Positions 45,577-55,402 of a stretch of 64,000 nucleotides of DNA are shown here, piece by piece (positions within the stretch are counted from its first letter, which is position 1; every line of letters starts with the position of its first letter). Source of the DNA: Magnetococcus marinus MC-1. GTDB taxonomy: Bacteria > Pseudomonadota > Magnetococcia > Magnetococcales > Magnetococcaceae. The position numbers and the translations under genes are program-made. The notes beneath the pieces are model-generated. The model was not told the DNA's origin. It was given only the letters and a program-made list of their open reading frames with translations, and did no database searches. Location of the stretch: positions 211,001 through 275,000 of the forward strand of contig NC_008576.1 of NCBI RefSeq assembly GCF_000014865.1, given 5' to 3'.

Positions 45577-47040
45577 TCAAGTTTCGCAGTTCGTTTCGGC
45601 CAGAATTTGACGTTGTGAACCAAGGGGATCGAGCATCAATGCCTTGCTGAGCCAAGCCTCGACCTCCTGTTCAAAGAGTTCAATTACCTCGTTTTTTTGG
45701 TGATTTTCAAGAATGGATGTTCGGCCAAGGGCATCATTGAAGATGGCGCGGAAGGTATGCCAGAGCTTTCGGGCATAGGTCAAAGCGGCCAGATTGTGGG
45801 CGAGTTGATCCCGCTGGCTGCCTTTGATCGCCACCATGCTGGAGAGAACAGCATGGCGCATGGCAGCTAGGTGTAGGCAGGCGATGACTGCTTCGAAGGA
45901 TCGGACGGATTCATTAAGGAAACCAAGGTGCTGTTTGGATTCCTTGTAGAAAACTTCGATTCCCCAGCGGTTGGCGTAGTGCTCGATCATATTTGACAGC
46001 CCCATTGACCGGTCTGTGGTCAGAAAGACGGCCCACTCCTTCGAGCCGGTTTTCGGATCGATCAGCCGGACGAAGAACAGACGTATAAGGCCGATTTCGG
46101 GGTGCTCTGCATCTAGGAAGGTTCCTTTGAAGCGCTTGGACCCCTTAGCTTTCCTGATCTTGCCCTTGGCAAACCGGGTGTAAAGTTCGGCACTGGTCAG
46201 TCTCTCGCCCTGGAATAGGAACTTGGTGTTGTTGCGCTTCCATCGGATCAGGGGGACCACGCCCAGATCCAGGATTTTCTTGACGAACTTAACCGATGAG
46301 TACCAAGCATCGGCGAGAAAATACTGGGCCGGAATCCCAGCTTGAATGGCTCTGGCAACCATGTCGACAGTCTGATCAAGCTTAGACATCTTGGCCGCCT
46401 CACGGTAACGCCGTCCAAGATGTGAGCGACAATCGAACCGGTAACTGAGGATGTGGAGCAGATTGCTGATCAGAGGCCGCTTTGAAAAACGCAAAGCGGC
46501 ATCCAGTGGCAAGGTTCCCTGCTTGTTAACCCAGACCAAGTGGGCTGCTTCAAAACCTGCAACTGAGCGGCCGGTATTGTGGTCATGATGCCAGCAAACA
46601 CCTTCAATACGATCACCACGCTTCTCTTTGACGGTGGTATCGGCAACAAGGTAGCCGGGGCCGAGATCCAGCGTTCGCCACTGGGGTAGTAACTTTTTGA
46701 TTAGCGCCCAATGCGCATTCCGCCATGGAAATTGGCGTTGGAGCAACCGGTAGAAGGTATCCTTGCCTACCGCGAAGACCGACAGAAAGTGGTCGCGGCA
46801 AAAAAGGTGAATGGATGGCACCTTCAACAGAGGATGCAGGATCAGTAACATGATCAGCGTCGGAAGATCCTTCCCCGTTCGTTTGCTCCATCCGCGCCGA
46901 TTGAATATCGCCTGGAAGCCAATTTCCTGGAGAAAATCGACGATAGCGTTATCTACGCCGAATACTCCAAAGGATTGGGTTTTGATCTCGTCAATCATGG
47001 GGGTAGGCACAGTAGCCTGTTCCCTGTTATGCTGATTCAT
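45577..47040 (-). CDS. IS4-family DDE transposase
   Basis: 487 residues. RNase H-like DDE core: YLVADTTVKEKRGDRIEG (first D), AQYFLADAWYSSVKF (second D), and the IS4 Y(2)R(3)E(6)K-type signature YANRWGIEVFYKESKQHLG with the catalytic E. The N-terminal part has the LLILHPLLKVPSIHLFC helical region and the C-terminus is helical. Complete, no frameshift, so probably active. AGGGACGAGG lies upstream of the ATG. Confidence 0.93.
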   Translation of the reverse strand: MNQHNREQATVPTPMIDEIKTQSFGVFGVDNAIVDFLQEIGFQAIFNRRGWSKRTGKDLPTLIMLLILHPLLKVPSIHLFCRDHFLSVFAVGKDTFYRLLQRQFPWRNAHWALIKKLLPQWRTLDLGPGYLVADTTVKEKRGDRIEGVCWHHDHNTGRSVAGFEAAHLVWVNKQGTLPLDAALRFSKRPLISNLLHILSYRFDCRSHLGRRYREAAKMSKLDQTVDMVARAIQAGIPAQYFLADAWYSSVKFVKKILDLGVVPLIRWKRNNTKFLFQGERLTSAELYTRFAKGKIRKAKGSKRFKGTFLDAEHPEIGLIRLFFVRLIDPKTGSKEWAVFLTTDRSMGLSNMIEHYANRWGIEVFYKESKQHLGFLNESVRSFEAVIACLHLAAMRHAVLSSMVAIKGSQRDQLAHNLAALTYARKLWHTFRAIFNDALGRTSILENHQKNEVIELFEQEVEAWLSKALMLDPLGSQRQILAETNCET

Positions 47041-47171
47041 GAAGCTGGCCTCGTCCCTGAGCTATCTGACTGATTCGACACCAGAATTATAGCATACACG
47101 AGGCAGCTTTGCCCTTGACTTGGTTGGCAAATATCAGTCCAATTGATCGGTCAACGAACTGCGAAACTTGA
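45577..47171 (-). mobile_element. Complete IS4-type insertion sequence (1595 bp)
   Basis: Ends are inverted repeats: TCAAGTTTCGCAGTTCG at the left edge and its complement CGAACTGCGAAACTTGA at the right edge. Nine-bp target duplications flank it. It carries one intact transposase gene that runs to the very left end, its TGA stop being the first bases of the repeat. No passenger gene. Intact ends, frame and duplications point to a recent insertion. Confidence 0.95.
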
Positions 47172-47180
47172 GTTTAGATC
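47172..47180. repeat. Target-site duplication, right copy
   Basis: GTTTAGATC, second copy of 45568-45576. Confidence 0.95.
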
Positions 47181-47279
47181 CATGCAGACCCGTTCAGCCG
47201 ATAGCTGCAAGGGCTCAATAAGCTGTGTGACCGGCTGTAGGGTGGGTAGAAACAGTCTGGCAAAGAGATCGGTGATCAT
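47181..47279 (-). pseudogene. 5' part of the IS-interrupted gene
   Basis: On the minus strand an ATG at 47279 opens a frame (MITDLFARLF, then QPVTQLIEPLQLSAERVCM) that reaches the target duplication and, after the IS is removed with one duplication copy, continues without a stop into the FHA-like part (DLNTLPLQLTLGPHLG). This shows the original gene was one frame of about 460 codons. The ribosome binding site is weak. Confidence 0.75.
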
Positions 47280-47502
47280 ACCTTACACACAGGTCAGAGC
47301 TGTATAACATGGAGTATGGCGATAGTGTCCCATAAACAAAGGGAGGAAACCCACTAAAAATTCAACAGGGACAAAAAACAGCTTCACATCTGGCGGCTAA
47401 GCGCAAAGGGGCGCGGCTGTGAAGGGTCATGGGGGGATTACCGTGCGATGGGGTGCCACGGGGTCAGGGTGTTAAACCGTGCATGCTAACAGGGTTGGGT
47501 TA

Positions 47503-50500
47503 TTAAGACTCGTCCAGAAACGTAATGGGTTGATAGCGCTCGATGCATTGTAAAAATTTAGCCTTTCTGATGGGTTTGGTCAGGTGTCCATCACAACCCG
47601 CAGCCAAACTTTTAGCGACATCTTCATCGAGGGCATGGGCGGTCAATGCTAAAATTGGGGTGTGAGGTTTGTTATGCCGGTGTTGATCGTCACGTATTAT
47701 ACCCGTGGCTTGATAACCATCCATAATAGGCATTTGAATATCCATAAGGATAAGATCAAATGGTTTAGAACAGGCCGCATCAACCGCTTGCTGGCCATCC
47801 ATGACGATGACTAATTCATGGTGGGTGCGTCGTAAATAGGTCTGTACCAACATCTGATTATCCTCAGAATCTTCAGCCAAGAGGATACGTAGAGGGCGGT
47901 TGGTTGATCTGTTCACGTCATTTTGCAGGGTTGTATCCTCTTTGAGAGCAATAGGCTGGACAGGGATGAAAGGTAACTCAACGCAAAAGAGACTCCCTTG
48001 GGATGGGTTGCTTTCCACCCAAACTTTCCCGCCCATTAATTGAATGATGCGACGTGTAATAGCCAAACCTAAGCCCGTGCCACTATATCGACGCGCATAG
48101 CTGGAATCGACCTGGGTAAACTTATCAAAAATGGTTTCCAGGTGCTCAGGGCCGATGCCGATTCCCGTATCCTTGACGCACAAACGTACCAGTGTGCGCT
48201 CAAGGGTGTCTGTAAAAAGCTCAAGGGTTACCCATATAGAGCCTTTTTCTGTAAATTTAACCGCGTTGCCAATCAAATTAACCAAAATCTGGCGTATACG
48301 ACTTTCATCACCCAAGCTCCAATAATCATCGGTGGCCTGGGTGACCTGACTCTCCAGACGTAACCCCTTTTGGTCGGCGACAATGCTCATCATGCTCATG
48401 GTCTCCTCAACCATGAGCGCCAGGTTGAGGGGTTCTTGTTTTAATGAAATTTGGTTGGCTTCAATTCGGCTCAAATCTAGGATGGAGTCGACCAAATCAA
48501 GCAGTGTTTTATTGGCCTTCTGTAGCCGTAGTAGATGATCGCGTTGCTCATGATCAATAGGGGTTTCCATTAAAATATCAGACAGACCAATGATGACATT
48601 CATGGGTGTGCGAATTTCGTGACTCATGGTGGCAAGAAATTCACTTTTTGCCTGGTAAGCGGCCTCTGCTTTCTCCTTGGCGTGGATTAAATCCTGTTCA
48701 GCCTGTTTGGTGGCTGTAATGTCATGCGCGACACCTAATACACCAATAATGCGCCCTTGTTTGTCAAACATGGGGGTTTTTGTGGTTTCTAAAAGGGCTT
48801 TATGACCATCTGCGGCAAAGGTCACCCACTCTTGATTGATAACCGGACCCCCTTTCTCTATGGCTAACAGATCATTCATTCTAAAAAAATCAGCAAGTTT
48901 TTGATCAACAAAATCATAATCTGTTTTTCCTTTGATCTGCTGCTCTTGAGAACCAACAAAGCGTTCAAAGGCAGGGTTACAGGTTAGAAACACCCCCTCA
49001 GGATCCTTCATCCAGATCAAATCAGGAAGATTTTGCACCAATGATTGCAGAAAATTACTTTTTTTCTCAAGTTCATCCAGAGCACCGTTGAGCTTTTGTA
49101 AGGTTTTTTTGCGCTCGGTAATATCTGTGAAAACGGTAGCAAATTGATTTTCCCCGGGTGAAAAAACGGAGATTTCAAAGTTTCTGACCATAGGGGAGTA
49201 TTCGGTTTCAAAGCGTAAGCTCTGCCCCGTTTTAACCACACGGTTATAAAGTTCAAGATAGGGAGGTGAAGTCTGACCATAGATTTCTGTGGCCAATCGG
49301 CCTTCCGCTTGCTCCTTGGTAATACCCAAAATTTCGGTATAGGCCTTATTAACTTCAAGGATGCGGTAATCAATGGGATTTCCATGCTCATTAAAAACCA
49401 TGGCATGTAAAGCACCACCCTCATTCATGGAATCAAACAAAGAGCGAAATCTTATTTCACTGGAGAGTAGCAACGCCTCCGTTTGTTTGCGCGCCGTGAT
49501 ATCCTGAACCGTGCCGATCATCCGAAAGGGGGTTCCTTGTTGGTCGCGCTCGACACGGCCAAGTTCGACAACCGTGCGCAGATCACCATTAGGACGTATG
49601 ATGCGATGTTCGACTTGATAGGGGGTGTTTAACTGTTCCAAGGCTTGGTTGACCGCATTCTGCACAAAGAGACGATCCTCAGGGTGGATAGCGCTCAGAA
49701 AGGCTTGGTAGGTTGGTGGCGTCTCTTGTGGTATTAAACCAAAAATGCGGTAGATTTCATCGGTCCAACTTAGCGTGTTGGTTTCAATTGTCCATGTCCA
49801 ATTCCCCACTTGGGCAATATTTTGGGCTTCGAGCAGGGCTTTTTGACTCTCTTTAAGAGAATCTTCCGCGTGTTGGCGAGAACGGATCTCTTTAAGCAGA
49901 TTGCTATTGAGCACTTGTAAATCTTTGGTTCGCTCAATCACATTGAGCTCAAGGTTGTGTTTAGACGCGCGCAGCTCACGGTTGACACTGTTGAGATAGA
50001 AGACCGATAGGGCAACACTACCCAAAAACACCTGAAGATGAATTAATGTAGAGGCTAAATCATCAAGGATTAATAAAGGTCCATGTTGTGTTGCTGTTGC
50101 AACAATTGAAATGGTTGATAATATAAAAAGCTCAGAAAATAAAATAACTTGAGAAAATCTAAGTGTTGCCCAGACTAACATAGGGGCAAGAAAAACAATC
50201 CAAATAGATGGGTCTTGATTAGAAGACAAGAAAAATACAGTGGTAGTGATGGATAAGAATAAAACAAAATGCAGTATAACATCACGGTTAGGTCGTATGG
50301 TTTGAATATTTTTTAAATGATAGAGTTCAAGAATAACAGGTGTAATGAATAATACACCCATTGCATCGCCGGTCCACCAAGTAATAAGAGAAAAAAAAGC
50401 ATCATTGGGTAAAATATTACCGGTGAGCAATAGTCCAAAAATTCCTATAGAAGCACTAATAAATGGCCCAATGATACCCCCATAAATAAGAAATATGGTG

Positions 50501-50853
50501 GTATTTTTGCTGTTATTAAATAGGGCTGTAGCGGGAGATATAGTATTAATCATCCATGCGGCACCGACGATTGCGATGACATCCCCCAGCCCATTTGCAC
50601 TGCCTGCCAGGATAGATTTTAGGATAGCTGACAAAGTGTTTGTATCAAAATAGGCCCAGATATTTCCCGCAAAAGCACCCAAAAAGATACCAGGCCAGAG
50701 GTGCCGACCCCGCAATAAAACCCATGCCAAGCAGATGCCAGAAGGGAGCCATACAGGAGTTACATTGCCCGGGGATATAGCCAGCAGTTGACCCAACCGG
50801 GCGGTTATGAAATAGACCACAGCAACCATCAAGATTTCGTTGAGCTTGCTCAT
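47503..50853 (-). CDS. MASE1-PAS hybrid histidine kinase with receiver
   Basis: 1116 residues from MSKLNEIL. About eight spans of a MASE1 sensor (to about 290; PVWLPSGICLAWVLLRGRH and TWWTGDAMGVLFITPVI are typical), a coiled coil, three PAS domains (about 345-450, 470-590, 600-730, with PAC ends QDITARKQ, TDITERKK, HDITATKQ). HisKA with His745 (MSHEIRTPMN), ATPase domain (NLIGNAVKF, DTGIGIG, GTGLGLAI), and a receiver domain with Asp1038 (LMDIQMPIMDGY). Likely a membrane sensor feeding a phosphorelay. The ATG at 50907 is an alternative start; no strong ribosome binding site decides. Confidence 0.92.
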   Translation of the reverse strand: MSKLNEILMVAVVYFITARLGQLLAISPGNVTPVWLPSGICLAWVLLRGRHLWPGIFLGAFAGNIWAYFDTNTLSAILKSILAGSANGLGDVIAIVGAAWMINTISPATALFNNSKNTTIFLIYGGIIGPFISASIGIFGLLLTGNILPNDAFFSLITWWTGDAMGVLFITPVILELYHLKNIQTIRPNRDVILHFVLFLSITTTVFFLSSNQDPSIWIVFLAPMLVWATLRFSQVILFSELFILSTISIVATATQHGPLLILDDLASTLIHLQVFLGSVALSVFYLNSVNRELRASKHNLELNVIERTKDLQVLNSNLLKEIRSRQHAEDSLKESQKALLEAQNIAQVGNWTWTIETNTLSWTDEIYRIFGLIPQETPPTYQAFLSAIHPEDRLFVQNAVNQALEQLNTPYQVEHRIIRPNGDLRTVVELGRVERDQQGTPFRMIGTVQDITARKQTEALLLSSEIRFRSLFDSMNEGGALHAMVFNEHGNPIDYRILEVNKAYTEILGITKEQAEGRLATEIYGQTSPPYLELYNRVVKTGQSLRFETEYSPMVRNFEISVFSPGENQFATVFTDITERKKTLQKLNGALDELEKKSNFLQSLVQNLPDLIWMKDPEGVFLTCNPAFERFVGSQEQQIKGKTDYDFVDQKLADFFRMNDLLAIEKGGPVINQEWVTFAADGHKALLETTKTPMFDKQGRIIGVLGVAHDITATKQAEQDLIHAKEKAEAAYQAKSEFLATMSHEIRTPMNVIIGLSDILMETPIDHEQRDHLLRLQKANKTLLDLVDSILDLSRIEANQISLKQEPLNLALMVEETMSMMSIVADQKGLRLESQVTQATDDYWSLGDESRIRQILVNLIGNAVKFTEKGSIWVTLELFTDTLERTLVRLCVKDTGIGIGPEHLETIFDKFTQVDSSYARRYSGTGLGLAITRRIIQLMGGKVWVESNPSQGSLFCVELPFIPVQPIALKEDTTLQNDVNRSTNRPLRILLAEDSEDNQMLVQTYLRRTHHELVIVMDGQQAVDAACSKPFDLILMDIQMPIMDGYQATGIIRDDQHRHNKPHTPILALTAHALDEDVAKSLAAGCDGHLTKPIRKAKFLQCIERYQPITFLDES

Positions 50854-50907
50854 GGAGTACCGATTACCTTTCTTAAGATCTACCCAACCTCTTCTTATGT
50901 ATGCCAT

Positions 50908-51388
50908 GTTGGATGTTTAGTCGCACCAACGGGCAGAATATTTACAACTAACTCCATATTTTCAAATTTTAAAATGGAGCTAAGTGATAAATATTGTTAC
51001 GTTTGGTTATAAATTTTTGATCCGTCACCTTCAATTTTATATCATAATAGCGCGATGAGCGTTTGAAGTGGGTATAATTTTTTTAGAGTTTTAATTTAAG
51101 GGTAATAATATAACTTAATAATAAGCATTAGATAATAAGTATATAGAGTAGTATGCATGGATATAAGAGTTATAGAATATATTAGTTTTATGGCAGGGGT
51201 TTATTCCGGGTTGCTCCACGATTGCTGCGTAGGGTCGATGTGTGGGTGGCTGGCCGGCTCCTTACCCAAATCTTCGTTTTTGCATGGGCGCACTGTGCGG
51301 TGCCTATGTTTTAAGGATTGAGGTGGCCATGATAGGTACCCACGATTTTCATTACGTCATGCTGTTTGCCGCATTATCACACCCCACC
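50908..51388. other. Very AT-rich gap
   Basis: About 480 bp, with 50940-51190 especially AT-rich, between the kinase gene and the tRNA terminator. Probably promoter DNA for the kinase. No gene, RNA motif or repeat recognised. Confidence 0.5.
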
Positions 51389-51424
51389 CAAAAATGGCTT
51401 ACCCAATCGCTTAGGTAAGCCATT
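51389..51424 (-). terminator. Terminator after tRNA-Arg
   Basis: On the minus strand ATGGCTTACC and GGTAAGCCAT form a perfect 10-bp stem followed by TTTTTG, seven bases beyond the tRNA CCA end. Confidence 0.85.
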
Positions 51425-51430
51425 CGTTAT

Positions 51431-51507
51431 TGGTGTCCCCGGCGCGATTTGAACGCACGGCCCTCAGATTAGGAATCTGATGCTCTATCCGGCTGAGCTA
51501 CGGGGAC
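51431..51507 (-). tRNA. tRNA-Arg (anticodon CCT)
   Basis: 77 nt with encoded CCA. Acceptor GTCCCCG/CGGGGAC, D arm GCTC...GAGC, anticodon stem TCAGA/TCTGA around loop TTCCTAA (anticodon CCT, reads AGG), T arm GTGCG TTCAAAT CGCGC. Terminator just downstream; 36 bp from the stop of the cNMP-GGDEF gene upstream. Confidence 0.97.
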
Positions 51508-51543
51508 TTAGAAGGCCCAAAATACGCGAATCACTCCGCCGCC

Positions 51544-53322
51544 TCAATACTTCTTCTCCATCTGAAAAGATTCCCCCGTCACAAAATGACACGCATTGCG
51601 TCCCGCACGCTTAGAACAATACATCGCCTCATCCGCACGGGTTAATAACTCCTCCGGCTGTGTCGCATCCTGTGGATAAATCGCAACCCCCATCGACCCC
51701 GAGATGTAAACCTCCTTGCCATCCAACATAAAGGGCCGGTTTAAACTCTCCAATACCCGCTTGGACACCGCAAATGCCTGCTCCGTATCCCCAACATGCT
51801 CCAGAATCGCAACAAATTCATCCCCTCCCAAACGCGCCACCGTATCCCGCCCCTTCAAACAACTGGCCGCCCGCTTCGACGATAACCTCAATAACTCATC
51901 CCCTGCACCATGTCCCAAATTGTCGTTTACCCACTTAAACCGATCCAAATCAATAAATATAATCGCTAACCGTTTGCCTTCCGCCGCCGCCCGTTGTATG
52001 GATTGATTAAGCAACTGTTGGAAATAACTGCGGTTGGGTATACCCGTCAAAGCATCATAATTGGCCTGATAGGTAATGCGCCGCTCCGCCTCCTTGCGCT
52101 CAGTAATGTCGCGAATAATCCCAGTATACAAAATGCGATCTTCCAGAAAAACCTGTGAAACCGACATCTCCGCTTCAAAAATCTGTTCACCCTTGCGGCG
52201 TACCTTAACCTCCTTACGATGCCCTGCCAACGCCGTCCAACGACTTACAACCGCATCTTCATGCTGCTCGGCCTCCAACAACATACCTATGGAACATCCC
52301 AACAGCTCCCCTTGCGAATATCCAAAAATCTCACTGGCCGAATGGTTCGCCGACTGAATAATGCCATACACATCCGTCACCAAGAGCGCATCGGCAATGG
52401 TATTAAAAATCGCCTCCATTTGCGCCTTCTGCTCACTCAACTGGGTCATAAACTGCTTGCGCTCGGTCACATCCCGAATAATACCAATGGTGCCATGATA
52501 ATCCCGCACACCCGAAACCAACGACTCGACCTGAATACCCGTACAGCTCACCTCCGCATGAATAATGGATCGCTGAGTAGATTCTGTATCACGGGTACAA
52601 AGCTTTAACTCCAACCCCGTGGTTTTGCGATCACCAGAGCGCCGTTCATCAAACAGTTTAGGCTGTACGCCCGTGCCTGATGAGGGTGTTGCTTGCGGAT
52701 GACGGACCACCACCGAATCAAAACTAACCGAATCCAGATCCTCCACACTGACCAGTACACTAAAATGCTGGCTCAGTAACTCCTGCATGGTATAACCAAG
52801 TTTCTCAATGGATTCATTAAGATAAATAAAATGTCCTTGGGCATCCAAACGATAAATAATATCAGGTACCGTGCGCACAAAATGACTCTCAATGAGTGCC
52901 TCGGTACTAAACCGCATACGATGCGAAAAAACTTGCAGCAGATTAAATACAAAGGTACTGCTGCAATCAATAAGTTGCTTCAGGTGAACCCTAGAGAGCA
53001 TCAGCAGCTGACTGGGATGCTCCACCACCACAAAAGCCGTGGGGTATTTCTCATCCATAATAGAGAGCTCACCAACAAAACTACCCTGCCCAATGGAGGC
53101 GATGGGGGGGGTCTCCAAATCTTTTAAGTGGATGCTTAAACGCCCTTCAATAACCAAATAGATGGTTTCATTGGGGTGTTTTGGATCCAGTAAAACCTCT
53201 CCTGGCTGCATAGATTTTACAGGACATGTGCATAAAACCGATGCCAGCTCTTCCCAGTGAATGTTACGAAACAGAATTTGTTCCGCATAGTGTTCCCCGG
53301 CATAGTGCGCAACAACTGCCAT
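51544..53322 (-). CDS. cNMP-binding, PAS and GGDEF diguanylate cyclase
   Basis: 592 residues, cytoplasmic. Cyclic-nucleotide-binding domain at about 15-130 (IEGRLSIHL, IGQGSFVGELSI), two PAS domains (about 145-290 and 300-420, PAC ends RDVTERKQ and RDITERKE), then a complete GGDEF domain with ARLGGDEFVAIL at about 500. The active-site GGDEF is intact, so it should make cyclic-di-GMP in response to its sensor input. No EAL part, and the RxxD inhibitory site is not clear. AAAGGAAAT before the ATG. tRNA-Arg follows. Confidence 0.93.
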   Translation of the reverse strand: MAVVAHYAGEHYAEQILFRNIHWEELASVLCTCPVKSMQPGEVLLDPKHPNETIYLVIEGRLSIHLKDLETPPIASIGQGSFVGELSIMDEKYPTAFVVVEHPSQLLMLSRVHLKQLIDCSSTFVFNLLQVFSHRMRFSTEALIESHFVRTVPDIIYRLDAQGHFIYLNESIEKLGYTMQELLSQHFSVLVSVEDLDSVSFDSVVVRHPQATPSSGTGVQPKLFDERRSGDRKTTGLELKLCTRDTESTQRSIIHAEVSCTGIQVESLVSGVRDYHGTIGIIRDVTERKQFMTQLSEQKAQMEAIFNTIADALLVTDVYGIIQSANHSASEIFGYSQGELLGCSIGMLLEAEQHEDAVVSRWTALAGHRKEVKVRRKGEQIFEAEMSVSQVFLEDRILYTGIIRDITERKEAERRITYQANYDALTGIPNRSYFQQLLNQSIQRAAAEGKRLAIIFIDLDRFKWVNDNLGHGAGDELLRLSSKRAASCLKGRDTVARLGGDEFVAILEHVGDTEQAFAVSKRVLESLNRPFMLDGKEVYISGSMGVAIYPQDATQPEELLTRADEAMYCSKRAGRNACHFVTGESFQMEKKY

Positions 53323-53385
53323 GATTTGATTTCCTTTATGTTTTCTGCCTAGCCTAAAATAAAGGGGCGTCGATCACACTCTATC

Positions 53386-54483
53386 CTATCCATTTAGGCT
53401 AAGCTCCACCAGACCCACAGCGTTCTCATTCACTTTTCGATGCAAGGTGGCGATGGGGCGCTGATCCAGTTGAGCAAGGGGCCACCAGTTGGCATCGTTG
53501 AGTATGGGCGCACCGCTGGCCGCCACCACCAGAATAGGATAAACCGTCAGGCGGAAATGGGTAAAGATATGATCGACCGGCTGCGCCTCAAGCAGCGGCT
53601 GGCCCTGGATCCCCAAGGCGGTCAAGTGATGGCTGGCCCGCTGTACCAAATTACCCAGGGGCGGGGTTTCGAGTAGAGGCTCGCCGAGGGGTTCCCACAG
53701 GCCTCCTAACAGCCCTTCTAGGGGGCGTTTACGTAAAAAGATGCGCTGCTGTGTATCGAGTAACACCCACATGCATTGGTAGTGGTGGGGTTTTGGTTTT
53801 TTCTCCCGCTTTTTTGGGTATTCTGCCCAGCTACCGTGTTGTCGCGCCGCGCAGGCGCCGCCCCAGGGGCAACGTGAGCAGGCCGGTTGACTACGGGTGC
53901 AGAGGGTTGCCCCAAGATCCATGATTGCCTGTGCATAATCACCGGGGCGCTGCTGAGAGGTAAGCTGGCGGGCTACCTGCCACAACCGCTGTTTGCCAGG
54001 GGTGCTATCCACGGGCAGCTCCAGCGTTAGCAAGCGGGCCAAAACCCGCATCACATTGCCATCCAAAATGGTGTGGGCTTGGTTCCGCCCGATGGCTAAA
54101 ATGGCCGCTGCGGTGCTGGGACCGATGCCTGGTAGCGCCTGCACTTGGGTTATCTCTTCAGGAAAAAGGCCACCATGCTGTTGCACCACCTGTTGCGCCG
54201 CTTGGTGCAGCATGCGGGCCCGGCGATAGTAACCCAAGCCCTGCCACTGGGCCAACACCTGCTCCTGGGAGGCCGCTGCAAGCTGTGTAATGCTGGGAAA
54301 ATGGGATAAAAACTTTTCATAATAGGGCATAACCGTCTTCACCCCAGTCTGCTGCAACATGATTTCTGAGAGCCAGATGCGGTAGAGATCCTGCTGCTGA
54401 CGCCAGGGCAGATCCCGTCCATATTCATCATAGTAGGCCAGCAGACGTTGAGCCAGATCGGCGGGCAGATGGGGCAGGGTCAT
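53386..54483 (-). CDS. mutY: A/G-specific adenine DNA glycosylase MutY
   Basis: 365 residues. Helix-hairpin-helix region LPGIGPSTAAAILAIG with the following catalytic aspartate in ILDGNVMRVLAR; the N-terminal WLSEIMLQQTGVKTV carries the catalytic glutamate. The [4Fe-4S] cluster cysteines are in CTRSQPACSRCPWGGAC (C-x6-C-x2-C-x5-C). C-terminal NUDIX-like domain (RKRPLEGLLGGLWEPLGE) recognises 8-oxoG. It removes adenine mispaired with 8-oxoguanine. Last gene of the five-gene minus-strand operon, 5 bp after the Gx gene. Confidence 0.95.
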   Translation of the reverse strand: MTLPHLPADLAQRLLAYYDEYGRDLPWRQQQDLYRIWLSEIMLQQTGVKTVMPYYEKFLSHFPSITQLAAASQEQVLAQWQGLGYYRRARMLHQAAQQVVQQHGGLFPEEITQVQALPGIGPSTAAAILAIGRNQAHTILDGNVMRVLARLLTLELPVDSTPGKQRLWQVARQLTSQQRPGDYAQAIMDLGATLCTRSQPACSRCPWGGACAARQHGSWAEYPKKREKKPKPHHYQCMWVLLDTQQRIFLRKRPLEGLLGGLWEPLGEPLLETPPLGNLVQRASHHLTALGIQGQPLLEAQPVDHIFTHFRLTVYPILVVAASGAPILNDANWWPLAQLDQRPIATLHRKVNENAVGLVELSLNG

Positions 54484-54488
54484 TGCGT

Positions 54489-54998
54489 TTAAACCTTATG
54501 CTGGCGCAGGGTGTGCAGCAGTCCATGGGCCAACACACCATTGAACCAGCCCGTACACCATGCCCCGAGAAGAAACCAGGGGAGCAGATAAAAGAGGCCA
54601 CTGTGTTGTACAAACAGAAGATGGGCGGCAGCAACTTGGGCGCACATATGGGCCAGCGCCATCAGAATAGAGAGACCCACCGCTCCCATACCCGGTAGCG
54701 GAGGCAGCAGCATGACCACAATGGCCCCCAACATACCTGCCCCACTGAGGAAAAAACTGGGGGTAAGAAAGGCCCCCATGGCCAGCGACCCCCCCAACAC
54801 CCGTATGAGCGCCACCCAAATGGCCGCCTCACGATCCAGGTAAAAAAAGGCGACCACCGTAAAAACATTGGCCAGCCCCGGTTTAAACCAGGGGCCCAAA
54901 CCGGGCAGGGTGGCTTCTAACATATGGGCGGCTACGGCGGCCACGGCCAGATAGCCAATCAGCAGATCCCGCCGTAGGGGGGTGAGGGAGGTTTTCAT
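54489..54998 (-). CDS. Gx transporter-family membrane protein
   Basis: 169 residues from MKTSLTPL, overlapping the previous stop by 4 nt; the frame upstream to 55103 shadows that gene. Five or six spans; the family signature lies near GLGPWFKPGLANVFTVVAFFYL and VALIRVLGGSLAMGAF. The Gx family (heptaprenyl-diphosphate synthase component I-like) is a small membrane transporter of ECF-like shape, often next to a NusG_II-domain gene and apbE. Substrate unknown; quinone precursor or flavin-related cargo is a guess from context. Confidence 0.83.
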   Translation of the reverse strand: MKTSLTPLRRDLLIGYLAVAAVAAHMLEATLPGLGPWFKPGLANVFTVVAFFYLDREAAIWVALIRVLGGSLAMGAFLTPSFFLSGAGMLGAIVVMLLPPLPGMGAVGLSILMALAHMCAQVAAAHLLFVQHSGLFYLLPWFLLGAWCTGWFNGVLAHGLLHTLRQHKV

Positions 54999-55402
54999 TG
55001 TGCCACCGCATCCAAGCCATGGGGTGGCGTTTGGCGGGCTGGAATGCGAATAAAGAGGCCACAAGGCAGGCAGATGGCCATCTCGCCCCCGCCACGAATC
55101 CAACCGCTACGGGTACCGATCATGCGGGGTGAGTCAAACTCACGCAGACGGGCCGCGCCGGGCTTTATCTCAATGGTGACCGGTCCGAGACGTCCGGCCA
55201 CCTGAATCTCCGTGGTTTGATTCAGGGAGAGGCTCTGAAGCAGTTGGTTCTCCTTATAGATCTCCAAGCGGTCGGTCCCCTGGCTCGATGCAGCAACCAA
55301 AAAATAGAGAATCATCCCCAGCGTAGAAAATGCGATCAACCCATCGGTGGGGGTGGTAGCCCGACGTATCCAGCTTAGGGAGGTTAAGAGGGGGTGAGCC
55401 AT
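54995..55402 (-). CDS. NusG domain II-containing protein with membrane anchor
   Basis: 135 residues. One span at about 19-38 (LIAFSTLGMILYFLVAAS), then a small beta-domain of NusG_II type (TDRLEIYKENQLLQSLSL, then RMIGTRSGWIRGGGEMAICLPCGLFIRIPA). These are envelope proteins found beside Gx transporter and ApbE genes in many bacteria. The domain is periplasmic by the positive-inside rule. It overlaps apbE by 19 nt at its start and the Gx gene by 4 nt at its end. Role unknown; likely a partner of electron-transfer or flavin systems. Confidence 0.85.
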   Translation of the reverse strand: MAHPLLTSLSWIRRATTPTDGLIAFSTLGMILYFLVAASSQGTDRLEIYKENQLLQSLSLNQTTEIQVAGRLGPVTIEIKPGAARLREFDSPRMIGTRSGWIRGGGEMAICLPCGLFIRIPARQTPPHGLDAVAQ

